Part shown: positions 49,514 to 58,491 of the stretch, piece by piece
Numbering within the stretch: the stretch's first letter is position 1
Layout of the letters: the number at the start of each line of letters is the position of its first letter
Assembly (NCBI GenBank): GCA_011742915.1
Contig: JAAQTN010000010.1
Coordinates: 60,053 to 124,052, forward strand
Length of the DNA stretch: 64,000 nt
Direction of reading: 5' to 3'
Source of the DNA: Billgrantia desiderata
GTDB taxonomy: Bacteria > Pseudomonadota > Gammaproteobacteria > Pseudomonadales > Halomonadaceae
Program-made: the position numbers and the translations under genes
The notes under the pieces: generated by a model
Databases searched by the model: none
What the model saw: the letters and a program-made list of their open reading frames with translations, nothing else
Told to the model about the DNA's origin: nothing

Positions 49514-50038
49514 TCAGGCGTCGGGATTGCCCAGCGCTCTCAGCCGCTCGGCGCTCAGCGCGAGATCGGCGTTCTTGTTGACCCCGATGCCGCGCTCGAT
49601 GATGCTCCGCGCGATCTCCTGGGCTTCTTCCAGGGAGTGCATCACGAAAGTGCCACACTGGTACTCGTTGAGTTCGGGGATGTCTTCCATCCGCTTGACG
49701 TTGAGGACGTCCTGCATCGCCGCCAGCCAAGCCTCGCTGACACGCTCCTCGCTGGGGCTGCCGAGCAGGCTCATGTAGAAGCCGGTGCGACAGCCCATCG
49801 GAGAGATGTCGATGATCTCGACGTCCTTGCCGTTCAGGTGGTTGCGCATGAACCCCGCGAACAGGTGCTCCAGGGTGTGGATGCCCTTCTCACCCATCAT
49901 GTCTTCGTTCGGCTTGTTGAAGCGCAGATCGAACACCGTGATGGTATCGCCGGACGGCGACTGCATGGTCTTGGCGACGCGAACGGCCGGGGCGGCCATG
50001 ATCGTGTGGTCAACGGTAAAGCTATCGAGTAAAGGCAT
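49514..50038 (-). CDS. luxS: S-ribosylhomocysteine lyase
   Basis: 174 residues with metal ligands His11, HTLEH (His54, His58) and a Cys in YQCGTF, and catalytic Cys83 in [10 protein letters not shown]. It splits S-ribosylhomocysteine into homocysteine and DPD, the autoinducer-2 precursor, in the methyl cycle. The start [12 protein letters not shown] is family-typical with AAGGAT upstream; a 20-residue longer frame is not conserved. Confidence 0.95.
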   Translation of the reverse strand: MPLLDSFTVDHTIMAAPAVRVAKTMQSPSGDTITVFDLRFNKPNEDMMGEKGIHTLEHLFAGFMRNHLNGKDVEIIDISPMGCRTGFYMSLLGSPSEERVSEAWLAAMQDVLNVKRMEDIPELNEYQCGTFVMHSLEEAQEIARSIIERGIGVNKNADLALSAERLRALGNPDA

Positions 50039-50128
50039 GCTCAATCCTTCTTGCCGGTCAGGTTCGCCGAAACCCCCATAGTAGCATGGGATGCCCACCG
50101 GCCCGGAATCGACGTTGACCGCCTCCCG

Positions 50129-51034
50129 TCAGGAGCATGACGCAGCGTCCCAGTTCCACTCGCTGCGCGCCACGGCGTCGTGGGCATGCAGGCTTTCGGC
50201 ATGCACCACGCGCAGCCGGAACCCGCCGATGCCGGGCTGCTCGCGCAGGGCGTGGTGCAGGCGACGCGCGGCGTCCTCGCAGAACATCAGGTTCTGGCCG
50301 TTGGCCAGGGCGAAGGCCTGCTCGTCGATGCGTTTCACCGCCGTTTGCAGCGCGGTACCCAGTGCACGCTCGGCGCGGTCCACCAGCCTGACCAGCGGCA
50401 GCTCGTCCTGCTCGCCCGCCAGACGCACCGCGAGATGCGCCTGGCTGCGCTGGCTGTGAGGCGTGGCCAGAATGCCCTGCTCGCTGCCGAGCCAGGCCCG
50501 CACCGCCTCGCGGCTGACCGGCATGTCGATGAAATCCTCGTCGAAGGCCTGCTGGATCAGTTGGCGCGACAGCGCCGCCGAACAGGGGCAGGTGGAGGAG
50601 TAGCCTACCGTGAGCTCCAGGGTGGCGTGAAAGCCCTGGCTGTCGCGCCGACAGCGCAGGGTAAAGGGGTAACGCTGCCATCCCGCCAGCGGGCTGATCA
50701 GCGCCGGGCGCTTGAGCATCGCTTCGCCGCTGAGATCGAGAAAGGCGGACTGCGAGAGCCCCTGATGGGTGTCGAGAAAGCCATCCAGCACCGCCGCCAC
50801 GCGCATGAGCGAAAGCTCTCGCTGCTCGAGTTCGGCCAGCGCCAGGTAGAGGCGCGACATGTGAATGCCGCGGGCCGTGGGGTCATCCAGGCTGACACCG
50901 GCCGAGGCCCTCCCCGTCACCCCTTGACCTGCGACCTGAAACGGCAGGGCGATACCCTCCATGCCGACCCAGCTCAGGGTGCCCAGGCGGGTGGCGGGGG
51001 CAACGGCGATATCTTCCAGCGGTAACCTGTTCAT
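50129..51034 (-). CDS. folE2: Zinc-independent GTP cyclohydrolase FolE2
   Basis: 301 residues of GCYH-IB type: QVAGQG in the N-part, YSSTCPCSAALSRQ carrying the metal-binding Cys, TPHSQRSQA, and CEDAARRLH. It makes the first folate/queuosine intermediate from GTP and can work without zinc, replacing FolE1 under zinc starvation. A Zur-box-like palindrome lies 34 bases upstream, shared with the divergent NicO transporter gene. Start taken at MNRLPLEDI; an ATG 33 bases earlier lies in the operator edge. Confidence 0.92.
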   Translation of the reverse strand: MNRLPLEDIAVAPATRLGTLSWVGMEGIALPFQVAGQGVTGRASAGVSLDDPTARGIHMSRLYLALAELEQRELSLMRVAAVLDGFLDTHQGLSQSAFLDLSGEAMLKRPALISPLAGWQRYPFTLRCRRDSQGFHATLELTVGYSSTCPCSAALSRQLIQQAFDEDFIDMPVSREAVRAWLGSEQGILATPHSQRSQAHLAVRLAGEQDELPLVRLVDRAERALGTALQTAVKRIDEQAFALANGQNLMFCEDAARRLHHALREQPGIGGFRLRVVHAESLHAHDAVARSEWNWDAASCS

Positions 51035-51067
51035 CGAGTCGGGACCTTTACGCTTGTCGGTTCGCAT

Positions 51068-51084
51068 ATGTTATAACATAACAT
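51068..51084. promoter_or_regulatory. Zur-box-like operator, folE2/NicO divergent region
   Basis: ATGTTATA-A-CATAACAT, one mismatch from the ATGTTATA-N-TATAACAT palindrome bound by Zur. It is placed between folE2 and the divergent NicO transporter gene and can repress both when zinc is plentiful. Confidence 0.75.
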
Positions 51085-51113
51085 TTTAAATTTTCCGATC
51101 CGCAGGAGCCGGC

Positions 51114-52286
51114 ATGACACAGCGCTTCGACACGCCGCAGTCTTCACTTCGACCTACTGCTCCTAGCCACCCCACACCGGCTGGAAAGCCACGCCACACC
51201 CTCTACCGACGCCGCTGGGCAATGGCGGCATTACTGCTGGCCGGCGGCGGCATTCTGCTGCTCGCGCAACAGTACCTATGGCAAGACCTGACCCTGCAGT
51301 TACTGGCCTGGCAGCGCGACCTTCATCGCGCTCTGACTCTGGCGATCAGCGAATGGTCGGCCGCCCCCTCCTGGGAAAGCGGCTGGTGGTTGATGGCACT
51401 CAGCTTCGGCTACGGCATCTTTCATGCCGCCGGGCCCGGCCACGGCAAGGCAGTGCTCTCCACCTACCTGCTCTCCCAGGGCGGCGGCGTAAAGCGTGCC
51501 TTGGGGCTTTCGTTCAGCGCCGCCATGCTTCAGGGGCTGACGGCCATCGCCCTGGTGCTGATCCTGGTGAAGGGGCTGGGTTGGCTGACCCGGCACGCCA
51601 TGGGCAGCGTGGCCGGGCTGGAGCTGGCCAGCTTTCTGATGGTGGCCCTGCTGGGCCTCTGGCTGTGCCTGCGGGCCAGACGCATGCTGAAGCAACCGGC
51701 CGCTTCCGCCTTACCCGCTGCCAGCGCCGCGCACGTCGGTCACGCCCCATTGACGGCGCATACCTTCAGCCCGGCGCCCCAGGGACATACGGGCCAGCCA
51801 TTCCACGGGTTGCACGCCGCGCCTGCTCATGAACACGGCCACGCCCGGGCAGGCCATGACTGCAGCTGCGGCGCACGCCATCACGTAGCCCCGGATGAAG
51901 TTGGCGACTGGCGCACGGCGCTGGCCACCGTGGCGGCTATTGGCATGCGCCCCTGTAGCGGGGCCGTTTTGATCATGGGAGCGGCAAGCCTGCTGGGGCA
52001 TATGGCGCTGGGGGCCGCCGCGGTGATGACCATGGCGCTGGGTACCGCCATGACCGTTTCCGCCCTGGCGCTGGCCAGCGTACTGGCGCGGGACTGGGTC
52101 ACGCGGCTCTATCTCAAGTACAAGCTCAAGTACGAACCCAAGCACGGCACTAGCCGTCTGGTACAGGTAAACCGCCTTGGCGGCTGGCTGGCCATGGCCG
52201 GGGGCATCGCGCTGGTATGGCTGGGCCTGTCGCTGGCCTGGTACGCCACCACGATGCCGGCCGCCGGCCCGAGCCTGTTTTCGTGA
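51114..52286 (+). CDS. NicO/RcnA-type metal transporter with His-rich loop
   Basis: 390 residues: about six membrane helices, the HAAGPGHGKA motif of NiCoT/NicO proteins and a second GMRPCSGAVLI motif. A His-rich cytosolic loop (residues ~205-260, many HxH and CSCGARHH) looks like a metal buffer. Zur control and neighbours folE2 and COG0523 suggest zinc uptake rather than nickel/cobalt export; this is inference. GGAGCC-type site before the ATG. Confidence 0.8.
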   Translation: MTQRFDTPQSSLRPTAPSHPTPAGKPRHTLYRRRWAMAALLLAGGGILLLAQQYLWQDLTLQLLAWQRDLHRALTLAISEWSAAPSWESGWWLMALSFGYGIFHAAGPGHGKAVLSTYLLSQGGGVKRALGLSFSAAMLQGLTAIALVLILVKGLGWLTRHAMGSVAGLELASFLMVALLGLWLCLRARRMLKQPAASALPAASAAHVGHAPLTAHTFSPAPQGHTGQPFHGLHAAPAHEHGHARAGHDCSCGARHHVAPDEVGDWRTALATVAAIGMRPCSGAVLIMGAASLLGHMALGAAAVMTMALGTAMTVSALALASVLARDWVTRLYLKYKLKYEPKHGTSRLVQVNRLGGWLAMAGGIALVWLGLSLAWYATTMPAAGPSLFS

Positions 52287-52310
52287 GTGACAGCTGCCTG
52301 CCTGGTCGTT

Positions 52311-53393
52311 TCACGTCGCCTGGGCAGGCTGAAAGTACTCGAACAGCCGGGTGACCGCCTCGGGCTCGACGCCGTTGGTGATGAACACGAAGCGCGAGAT
52401 ACCGTCGCGGCACGCCTCCACCGGCAGCGGCTCCGGCGGGTGGAAGATGTGCTGCACGCCGTGCAGTGCCAGCGGCTGCTCGCGCCCGGCCACGTTCACG
52501 ATGGCCTTCACTCGCAGGATCTTCTCACCCAGCAGCGACATCAGCAGATCGAGCCAGTCCTCCAACAGCTCCGCGGCGATGGGTTGCTCGACGGTGAAGC
52601 AGAAGGAGCGGATCTGCTCGCCGTGGCGGGTCAGTGAAGGGTTGGATGCCGGTGCCACCATCGAGACCAGGCTGCCGACATTCGTCGGTGCCGCACCGCC
52701 GGCGGGCGTAATCTGCGCATAGGAAGCGGCGCTCAGCCACTGCTCCGCACGGCGCTGCTGAACGGGCAGGCTGCCGCCCGTCAATTGCTCGACCGCCACC
52801 TCGCCGTGGCGTACCTGCAGCTGTTCGGCAGCCGGGTTGATCCGAGCGAGATGTTCGCCAAGCCGGGTCAGCCGCTCCTCGTCGACCAGATCCCCCTTGG
52901 TGATCAGCAGCCGGTCGGCAACGGCGGCCTGACGCTGCGACTCCCGGTGGGCATTGAGCGTCGAGATACCGCTGGCGGCATCCACCAGGCAGATCACACC
53001 ATCCAGCACCAGGCGATGGGCCAGCCAGTAGTCGGTCATCAGGGTGTGCAGAATGGGCGCCGGATCGGCAAGCCCGGTGGTCTCGATGATCACCCGCGAG
53101 AAAGGCTCGCCGCCCGCCCGTTCGATGGCATCGAAAGTCTTCTGTACGGTGCGGCTCAAGTCGCCGCGGATGGTGCAGCACAGGCAGCCGCTGCTCATCT
53201 CCACCACGCTGTTTTCATCGCTCTGGGCGACCAGACGGTGGTCCAGGCCGATATCGCCGAACTCGTTGATCACCACCAGCGCATTGCTCATCGCCGGCTG
53301 ACGCACCAGACGGTTGAGCAGCGTCGTCTTGCCGCTGCCGAGAAAACCGGTCAGCACGGTAACGGGAATCGGATCCTGGGTATCGAAGCTCAT
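52311..53393 (-). CDS. COG0523 zinc metallochaperone GTPase
   Basis: 360 residues: Walker A GFLGSGKTT (16-24), metal-binding CxCC (Cys70, Cys72, Cys73) in SSGCLCCTI, GTPase ETTGLADP and TKGD, and a C-terminal CobW domain. ZNG1/YeiR/ZigA-type proteins deliver zinc during starvation. A Zur-box-like palindrome lies about 58 bases upstream. Start taken at MSFDTQDP; a GTG nine bases earlier is possible. Confidence 0.88.
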   Translation of the reverse strand: MSFDTQDPIPVTVLTGFLGSGKTTLLNRLVRQPAMSNALVVINEFGDIGLDHRLVAQSDENSVVEMSSGCLCCTIRGDLSRTVQKTFDAIERAGGEPFSRVIIETTGLADPAPILHTLMTDYWLAHRLVLDGVICLVDAASGISTLNAHRESQRQAAVADRLLITKGDLVDEERLTRLGEHLARINPAAEQLQVRHGEVAVEQLTGGSLPVQQRRAEQWLSAASYAQITPAGGAAPTNVGSLVSMVAPASNPSLTRHGEQIRSFCFTVEQPIAAELLEDWLDLLMSLLGEKILRVKAIVNVAGREQPLALHGVQHIFHPPEPLPVEACRDGISRFVFITNGVEPEAVTRLFEYFQPAQAT

Positions 53394-53450
53394 GGAATGC
53401 ACCGTAACGGGGAATACGCCGCAGCGGGAAGCGCTGCGCCAACGCCTGTT

Positions 53451-53467
53451 TTGTTATGTTATAACAA
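53451..53467. promoter_or_regulatory. Zur-box-like operator upstream of the COG0523 gene
   Basis: TTGTTATG-T-TATAACAA, the mirror-image single mismatch of the box at 51068. It lies upstream of the minus-strand COG0523 gene. Confidence 0.72.
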
Positions 53468-53755
53468 CCCTGGGAATACACAAGCCCAGCCGATCCTGAC
53501 AGCCCCCTTCACTGCGGTTTTTTATTAACTTCAACGAAAACATGCCCTTCACGTGAATACCGAAAAACAATCGAGAAAGGCTTTGACCCAGGCAAACAAG
53601 CATGACACCGTGGGTTCAGTTGGTAGGCAAGCAACAAAGTTTCAGTAGCGTTCGGATTCGTTCGGCAGCCCTGTGATTTCATCTTGTTTTACCCACTACT
53701 CATCTGGGTAACACCAGAAATATTGCAAGGCGCCTAGCGCAAAAGGAATTCGATT
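53468..53755 (+). other. Long leader region of the cold-shock gene
   Basis: 288 bases without a gene between the Zur box and the cold-shock gene. Cold-shock mRNAs often have long structured leaders; the pyrimidine-rich and A/T-rich sequence fits this. No specific start site could be fixed. AAGGA precedes the ATG. Confidence 0.35.
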
Positions 53756-53962
53756 ATGACGACTGGAACAGTCAAGTGGTTCAACGACTCCAAGGGCTTC
53801 GGCTTCATTACTCCGGCCGATGGCGGTGATGACGTTTTTGCCCACTTTTCCGAAATCCAGGAAGAAGGCTTCAAATCCCTGCAGGAAGGTCAAACCGTCT
53901 CCTTCGACGTGACCCAGGGAAAGAAAGGCCTCCAAGCCTCGAATATCAAGCAAGTCGCATAA
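53756..53962 (+). CDS. CspA-family cold-shock protein
   Basis: 68 residues, one OB-fold cold-shock domain with both RNA-binding motifs: [14 protein letters not shown] (RNP1) and DVFAHFS (RNP2). It is an RNA chaperone. The gene is monocistronic, with a long leader and a strong palindromic hairpin after it. Confidence 0.95.
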   Translation: MTTGTVKWFNDSKGFGFITPADGGDDVFAHFSEIQEEGFKSLQEGQTVSFDVTQGKKGLQASNIKQVA

Positions 53963-54001
53963 CCTAACGGTTAAACGATTTGTCGAACCTCTGGGTTCGA
54001 T

Positions 54002-54029
54002 GACAAGGCCCGCCTAGGCGGGCCTTGTC
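54002..54029. terminator. 13-bp perfect hairpin, bidirectional end
   Basis: GACAAGGCCCGCC-TA-GGCGGGCCTTGTC between the cold-shock gene and the convergent reductase gene. The stem is very strong but has no clear T-run, so it may terminate in both directions or protect the mRNA end. Confidence 0.7.
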
Positions 54030-54055
54030 GCGTTATGTACATGCACCGGTATTCA

Positions 54056-54667
54056 TCAATACCCCACGGTGAAGCGCTGGCGCACATGGGCAGGGCGCTC
54101 GAGCTCATCGACCAGGGCAATGGCGTAATCCTCGAACGAGATGCTGGAGCCATGCTCGTTGGCCAGCAGCGAGTCCTTGCCCAGGCGGAAGTTGCCGGTG
54201 CGCTCTCCCGGTACGAACAGTGCCGAGGGCGAGAGAAAGGTCCAGTCGAGATCCTTTACGCCTTTCAGATATTCCAGAAAAGCCACGCCGGCACTTGCCT
54301 CCTCGAAGTACTCGGCCGGAAAGCTCGGCTGATCGATCAGGCGCTGACCCGGCGCGACCTCCAGGCTGCCGGCCCCACCCACGACCAGATAGCGTTTCAC
54401 CCCGGAGTCGCGCACCGCACCGATCAGCGCATCGGCATCGCTGGTGGCAAAATGCACCGAGCTGATCACCGCATCGTGCCCACGCAGCATTTCGGCCAGC
54501 CCGGCGCGGTCGTGGACATCCCCCGGCTGAGTCATCACGCCCGACAGGCGCTCGATGCGTTCGGGATGACGGGCGATGGCCGTCACCAGGTGGCTCCGGT
54601 CGGAGAGTTCCGCGAGGATACGGGAGCCGGCATTGCCGGAAGCACCGATGAGAGCGACGTTGGCCAT
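54056..54667 (-). CDS. NAD(P)-binding NmrA/SDR-type protein
   Basis: 203 residues with the Rossmann motif IGASGNAGSRI at the N-terminus and VVGGAGSLEV later, as in NmrA-like/YwnB oxidoreductases. Reduction of a quinone or aldehyde, or a redox sensor role, are possible. It is divergent from an HxlR regulator; the region between holds a perfect inverted repeat. Confidence 0.82.
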   Translation of the reverse strand: MANVALIGASGNAGSRILAELSDRSHLVTAIARHPERIERLSGVMTQPGDVHDRAGLAEMLRGHDAVISSVHFATSDADALIGAVRDSGVKRYLVVGGAGSLEVAPGQRLIDQPSFPAEYFEEASAGVAFLEYLKGVKDLDWTFLSPSALFVPGERTGNFRLGKDSLLANEHGSSISFEDYAIALVDELERPAHVRQRFTVGY

Positions 54668-54701
54668 GACTAAGATTCCTTTGGTTTGCTTTATGCACCT
54701 G

Positions 54702-54718
54702 GTCTACCTTGTAGACCT
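54702..54718. promoter_or_regulatory. Perfect inverted repeat, candidate HxlR operator
   Basis: GGTCTAC-CTT-GTAGACC in the middle of the 148-base region between the HxlR regulator and the NmrA-type gene. HxlR regulators bind such short dyads in divergent promoters. Confidence 0.6.
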
Positions 54719-54815
54719 AAATGGCAAACTATGGTACTTCTCAGCCATTCGCAAGAAGTCACCGCCGTGCGACCCGGTCATACCGTCATGACCCTTGGGC
54801 ACTACAGGAGCTTCC

Positions 54816-55187
54816 ATGCCACTCCAAGAGCTGAAAAAATTCGAGCCCGCCCCCCCCTGCCCCATCCGTGACGTACTCGACCGCATCGGCGATCAGTGGA
54901 GCGTGCTCGTGCTGCTCACCCTGCGGCCCGGCACCCGCCGCTTCAACGAACTGATGCGCGAGATCGGCGACATCTCCAAGCAGATGCTCTCGCGCACCCT
55001 CAAGCGCCTGGAGCAGGACGGCTTCATCACCCGCACGGTCTATCCCGAAGTGCCCCCGCGGGTGGAGTACAGCCTCACCGAACTCGGCCACTCCTTCCTC
55101 GAACCGATGCGTGCACTGGTCGCATGGGCCGACCAGAACCACCGCACCATCGCCGAGGCGAGAGAGCGTTACCGGGGTGGGAATTAA
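54816..55187 (+). CDS. HxlR-family transcriptional regulator
   Basis: 123 residues, winged helix with the HxlR pattern: CPIRDVLDRIGDQWSVLVLLTL (single Cys near the N-terminus), RFNELMREIGDISKQMLSRTLKRLEQDG and VPPRVEYSLTELG. Cys-containing members sense electrophiles or oxidants. The ATG with AGGAG upstream is chosen over an in-frame TTG 21 bases earlier. It probably controls the divergent NmrA-type gene. Confidence 0.88.
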   Translation: MPLQELKKFEPAPPCPIRDVLDRIGDQWSVLVLLTLRPGTRRFNELMREIGDISKQMLSRTLKRLEQDGFITRTVYPEVPPRVEYSLTELGHSFLEPMRALVAWADQNHRTIAEARERYRGGN

Positions 55188-55612
55188 GGAAGCCGCGCGG
55201 CGCGCTGCGGATGGCACAGATAGCGAAGGTGAAGAAAGGGGATGAGCAACGGGCTGGCGAAGATGCCCAAGGCAACGATGATCACCCACTCTTCCGGCTC
55301 CCAGCCCAGCGCCAGCAGCCCGACCAGCACCAGCGAGACGAGCGTCAACCCCGCCCCGACGCAGGCCGCCCGCCACCACCACATGGAGCGCTCGCGCCTA
55401 AGCAGGAATGCGACCGCCACGCACCACAAGCCAGCGATGCCCAGGGTACCGACGAACACGAAGAGGATGATCGCCACCTCCTGCATGCCCCAGGGAAAGC
55501 CCACCGTAAGCAGCAGCCCCAGGCCGAACACGAGGCAGAACGCACTGACCGGTAGCGCCAGCAGGAGCATCTCGGCCACCACGAGGCCACGGTGTAGGCG
55601 GTCTCTGTTCAT
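55184..55612 (-). CDS. Small polytopic membrane protein, unknown
   Basis: 142 residues, four hydrophobic helices (for example VVAEMLLLALPVSAFCLVFG, AIILFVFVGTLGIAGLWCV), no recognised motif. It overlaps the HxlR stop by four bases in convergent orientation. It follows a LysE-type gene on the same strand, 63 bases apart. Confidence 0.6.
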   Translation of the reverse strand: MNRDRLHRGLVVAEMLLLALPVSAFCLVFGLGLLLTVGFPWGMQEVAIILFVFVGTLGIAGLWCVAVAFLLRRERSMWWWRAACVGAGLTLVSLVLVGLLALGWEPEEWVIIVALGIFASPLLIPFLHLRYLCHPQRAARLP

Positions 55613-55675
55613 ACGGCCTCTGACCGACGGCTCAGCGAGACGCTACGTGCTGGCCCCGGGCTCGGCGCCACCGCC

Positions 55676-56314
55676 TCACTTGCTCGCACTGGTGGCAATC
55701 AGCGTGCCCCCGGCGCCCAGAAAGAGCCCGCCCGTGGTGCGATGAAACGCCCGCAGCCTGCCGGGGCTGTCGAACCAGCGTCCCAGCCCCGCTCCGGCGG
55801 TGGCATAGAGCGTCATCAGCGTGGTGTCGATGACCAGCCAGGTCAGCGCCAGAATGGCGAACTGCAGCACCTGCGGCTCACCGATGGTGATGAAGTTGGG
55901 AAACAGCGCCGCAAAGAACAGCAGATCCTTGGGATTGCCGATGCCCACCAGAAACCCCTGACGGAACAAGCCGCTGGCAGGGCGCACGCTGGCCGGCGCC
56001 GGCTCGCTGACCGCAGCAACCGGTGAACTGGGCGCGGCGAGCCAGGCCTGGAGCCCCAGATAGACCAGATACGCCCCGCCCAGCAGCTTCAGCACGAAGA
56101 AGGCCGTCTCCGAGGTGGCAAGCACCGCCCCGAGGCCCAGCGCGGAGAGCGTCATCAACACCAGCGAAGCCACGCCGCCACCGAGCACGGTGGCAAAGGC
56201 TCGGTGGCGGCCGAAGCGCAGGCCATGGGTGGTGCACAACAGCGCCACCGGTCCCGGGAAGATGATCAGGGCCGTGATCACGCCCACGTAGGTTATCCAG
56301 GTCCACCACTCCAT
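55676..56314 (-). CDS. LysE/RhtB-family exporter
   Basis: 212 residues, six hydrophobic helices, family start (GVITALIIFPGPVALLCTTHGLRFG, intact PGP) and VGIGNPKDLLFFAALFPNF. Exports amino acids or related compounds. The start MEWWTWITYVG follows AGGAGG; a TTG six bases upstream would also fit. Confidence 0.87.
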   Translation of the reverse strand: MEWWTWITYVGVITALIIFPGPVALLCTTHGLRFGRHRAFATVLGGGVASLVLMTLSALGLGAVLATSETAFFVLKLLGGAYLVYLGLQAWLAAPSSPVAAVSEPAPASVRPASGLFRQGFLVGIGNPKDLLFFAALFPNFITIGEPQVLQFAILALTWLVIDTTLMTLYATAGAGLGRWFDSPGRLRAFHRTTGGLFLGAGGTLIATSASK

Positions 56315-56356
56315 CACCAAGCCTCCTTGGCTCGTTCATTTGTTCGCCGCGCCGAC

Positions 56357-56390
56357 GGTATATCAGCTTATCCTATCGATTGGCTCAAGG
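56357..56390. repeat. 34-bp repeat, copy 1, left of the MFS-TetR pair
   Basis: 34 bases from GGTATATCAG to CTCAAGG; matches 58458-58491 with three mismatches. On the minus strand both copies read as the end of a coding frame (LEPIDRIS-stop here, LEPADTIS-stop in copy 2). Confidence 0.75.
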
Positions 56391-56463
56391 ACGATTCAAA
56401 AGACGAAATCGCAGCCCCGGCTCGGCCGGCATAGTGCAACCCAGCGTGACCGCCCGGGATCTC

Positions 56464-57690
56464 TCACATGCTCCGAATATCCTGGGCGGGCAACAACAGC
56501 AGGATCCCCAGACAGAGTACGGCGGTGACCTGGAAAACGCCTGCCATGTCCCAGAGCCTCGCCCCAACCCCAGCGAGGGTGGGCGAGATCAGTTGTCCAG
56601 CGGAAATGAGAAAGAAGGTCAAACCAAAACCTGCAGAAGGTGCCTCGGGAAAACAGCTGACACTCCAGATACCGTATAACGCGGTGATGAGAATGAACGT
56701 GGCGCCGAACACCACTGCCGACAGGGTCAGCACCAGCATGTCTCCACTCGCTATGGTAAGTATTGCGATCGCGGCCGCAATGGCCAGTGACGCCCACTGC
56801 AATACCTTGGCCAGCCCGAAGCGCGTCACCAGCTCACCGGCCAATCCCCCCGCCACCCCGGCAATGCCGACCACCATCCAGAACATCACGCGCCCTGCAT
56901 CCGACAGGCCATTCTCTCCCGCTATCAAATCAACGGAAAACGTCCAGTAAACGGACGTCACCAGCCCGAACAACAACGCGCCCAGCAGTAAACGGCGAAC
57001 CGCCCTGTCTTTCAACTTACGCTTCAGCAATACCCTCATGGGCTCATGGCCAGTGCGAGTATCATCCGTACGCTCTTTGCCAGCACGTTCCTGATCATCG
57101 GCTTCGCTCGCATGACCCGGCATGATGAAAAGATTCCAAAGCGTGGCGATCAACGCGATAAATGCAAAGCACAACCAAGCCAGTTGCCAACGGGGCCCCG
57201 CAAACAGCGCCAGGGGGCCAGATACCATGACACCAAAACTGGTGCCCGAATTGATGATGGCATAATAGCGACTCTGTTTTTCCGCACGGCACAGCTGCTT
57301 GATGGCATCGGAAAGCGGTGGATAAGCCAGCCCCGGGCTACAACCGGCAAGCGTAACTCCCAGTGCCAACCATATCGGGTTATTGGCCAGGCCGATCAAT
57401 GACATACCCAGCGTTGCCGTCGCGCCACCCAATAAGATCGGCAGGCGGGCACCGAAGCGGCGCACCAGAAATGGACTCACAAGCGTTGCCAGCAAATACC
57501 CCAGATAGGAAGCACTACCAATGGCGCCCACGGTCGCCTGATCCAAGGTGAAATCCTGCCTGATGGCAGGAACGAACAAGCCATAGGTATAGCGCGACAG
57601 CCCATAAGTAGCAGCCACTATCAAGAGGCCGGCGCCAACCACATTGAAAGGTGAGTTGCGCTGCAGCAGGACGGGTAGGCACCTATTCAT
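56464..57690 (-). CDS. MFS transporter
   Basis: 408 residues, about twelve membrane helices in two six-helix halves, YbfB/AraJ-like (YGLFVPAIRQDFTLDQATVGAIGSASYLGYL). A long charged central loop (ASEADDQERAGKERTDDTRTG) joins the halves. It follows the TetR gene by four bases, so the pair is one operon and the TetR protein probably controls it. Start at MNRCLPVLL; an ATG 27 bases upstream overlapping the TetR end is also possible. Substrate unknown. Confidence 0.82.
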   Translation of the reverse strand: MNRCLPVLLQRNSPFNVVGAGLLIVAATYGLSRYTYGLFVPAIRQDFTLDQATVGAIGSASYLGYLLATLVSPFLVRRFGARLPILLGGATATLGMSLIGLANNPIWLALGVTLAGCSPGLAYPPLSDAIKQLCRAEKQSRYYAIINSGTSFGVMVSGPLALFAGPRWQLAWLCFAFIALIATLWNLFIMPGHASEADDQERAGKERTDDTRTGHEPMRVLLKRKLKDRAVRRLLLGALLFGLVTSVYWTFSVDLIAGENGLSDAGRVMFWMVVGIAGVAGGLAGELVTRFGLAKVLQWASLAIAAAIAILTIASGDMLVLTLSAVVFGATFILITALYGIWSVSCFPEAPSAGFGLTFFLISAGQLISPTLAGVGARLWDMAGVFQVTAVLCLGILLLLPAQDIRSM

Positions 57691-57694
57691 AGGC

Positions 57695-58294
57695 CTATGA
57701 AGCTTCGCCACGCTCATGAGAGAGCATGTTTAGGGAAGCCTTCAAGGCCACCTCGACGGGCCATTCCTGCATGAAGTTCTGCGCTTGAACGATGGCGCCA
57801 TCGAAAAGTGAGTAGATTACATCGACCAGCTCATCGAATCCGTCAGGTGTCATCGTATCCCGGTACTGATCCAGAACATGCTTGGCAACGAATTGCCTTA
57901 CACGACGTTTATGGTCGCGCACGCAGGCCCTGATCGGGCTCTCCTCACTGCTGAATTCCCCGGCCATATTGATGAATCCGCAGCCACGGTAGCCCTCCTC
58001 TCGGATCTGGTCGTACCACATGGTGTACATGGCGGCGATACGTTTCTCGGCCGATTGGTGCTGGCCGACACGCTCGCTCAGCTGCTGCATCCAAAGCTCT
58101 TCGCGCTGCCTCAGCCAAGCAATGGCGAGATCCTCCTTGCTCGGGAAATGGGCATAGAAACTGGCCTTGGCGACGCCGGACTCGCTGATGATCTGGTTGA
58201 TGCCCGTCGAACAATAGCCCTGGCGGAAAAACAGCCGGCTGGCTGTCTCGATAATACGTTCGCGAGGCCGGGAAACCGGCGATGTAGTCAGCAT
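57695..58294 (-). CDS. TetR-family repressor
   Basis: 199 residues with an N-terminal helix-turn-helix (IIETASRLFFRQGYCSTGINQIISESGVAKASFYAHFPSKEDL). A C-terminal ligand domain carries Cys near GYRGCGFINM, typical of NemR/AcuR-like TetR_C_6 proteins. It likely represses itself and the MFS gene via the dyad at 58307. Start MLTTSPVSRP chosen as the ATG nearest the conserved domain. Confidence 0.87.
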   Translation of the reverse strand: MLTTSPVSRPRERIIETASRLFFRQGYCSTGINQIISESGVAKASFYAHFPSKEDLAIAWLRQREELWMQQLSERVGQHQSAEKRIAAMYTMWYDQIREEGYRGCGFINMAGEFSSEESPIRACVRDHKRRVRQFVAKHVLDQYRDTMTPDGFDELVDVIYSLFDGAIVQAQNFMQEWPVEVALKASLNMLSHERGEAS

Positions 58295-58306
58295 GACAAA
58301 GTACCG

Positions 58307-58322
58307 GACAGACAAGTCTGTC
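58307..58322. promoter_or_regulatory. TetR operator dyad
   Basis: GACAGAC-AA-GTCTGTC, perfect seven-base arms, 13 bases upstream of the TetR start codon. Typical position and form for autoregulation. Confidence 0.7.
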
Positions 58323-58457
58323 TATACGATGGGTGTCATCATCCGCTATGTCAAGAAACCTGCCGGGCGCGTGCTGGAATCAGCGAAAGCTCAGCCGCAG
58401 ACCTCTAGCCGTGCTCTGGGTTGCGATAGGCGCTTGGAGTGATGCCGACTTGGCGGC

Positions 58458-58491
58458 GGTATATCAGCTTATCGTATCGGCTGGCTCAAGG
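58458..58491. repeat. 34-bp repeat, copy 2, right of the MFS-TetR pair
   Basis: Matches 56357-56390 with three mismatches. It includes the stop codon and last codons of the peptidase-like fragment on the minus strand. Confidence 0.75.
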
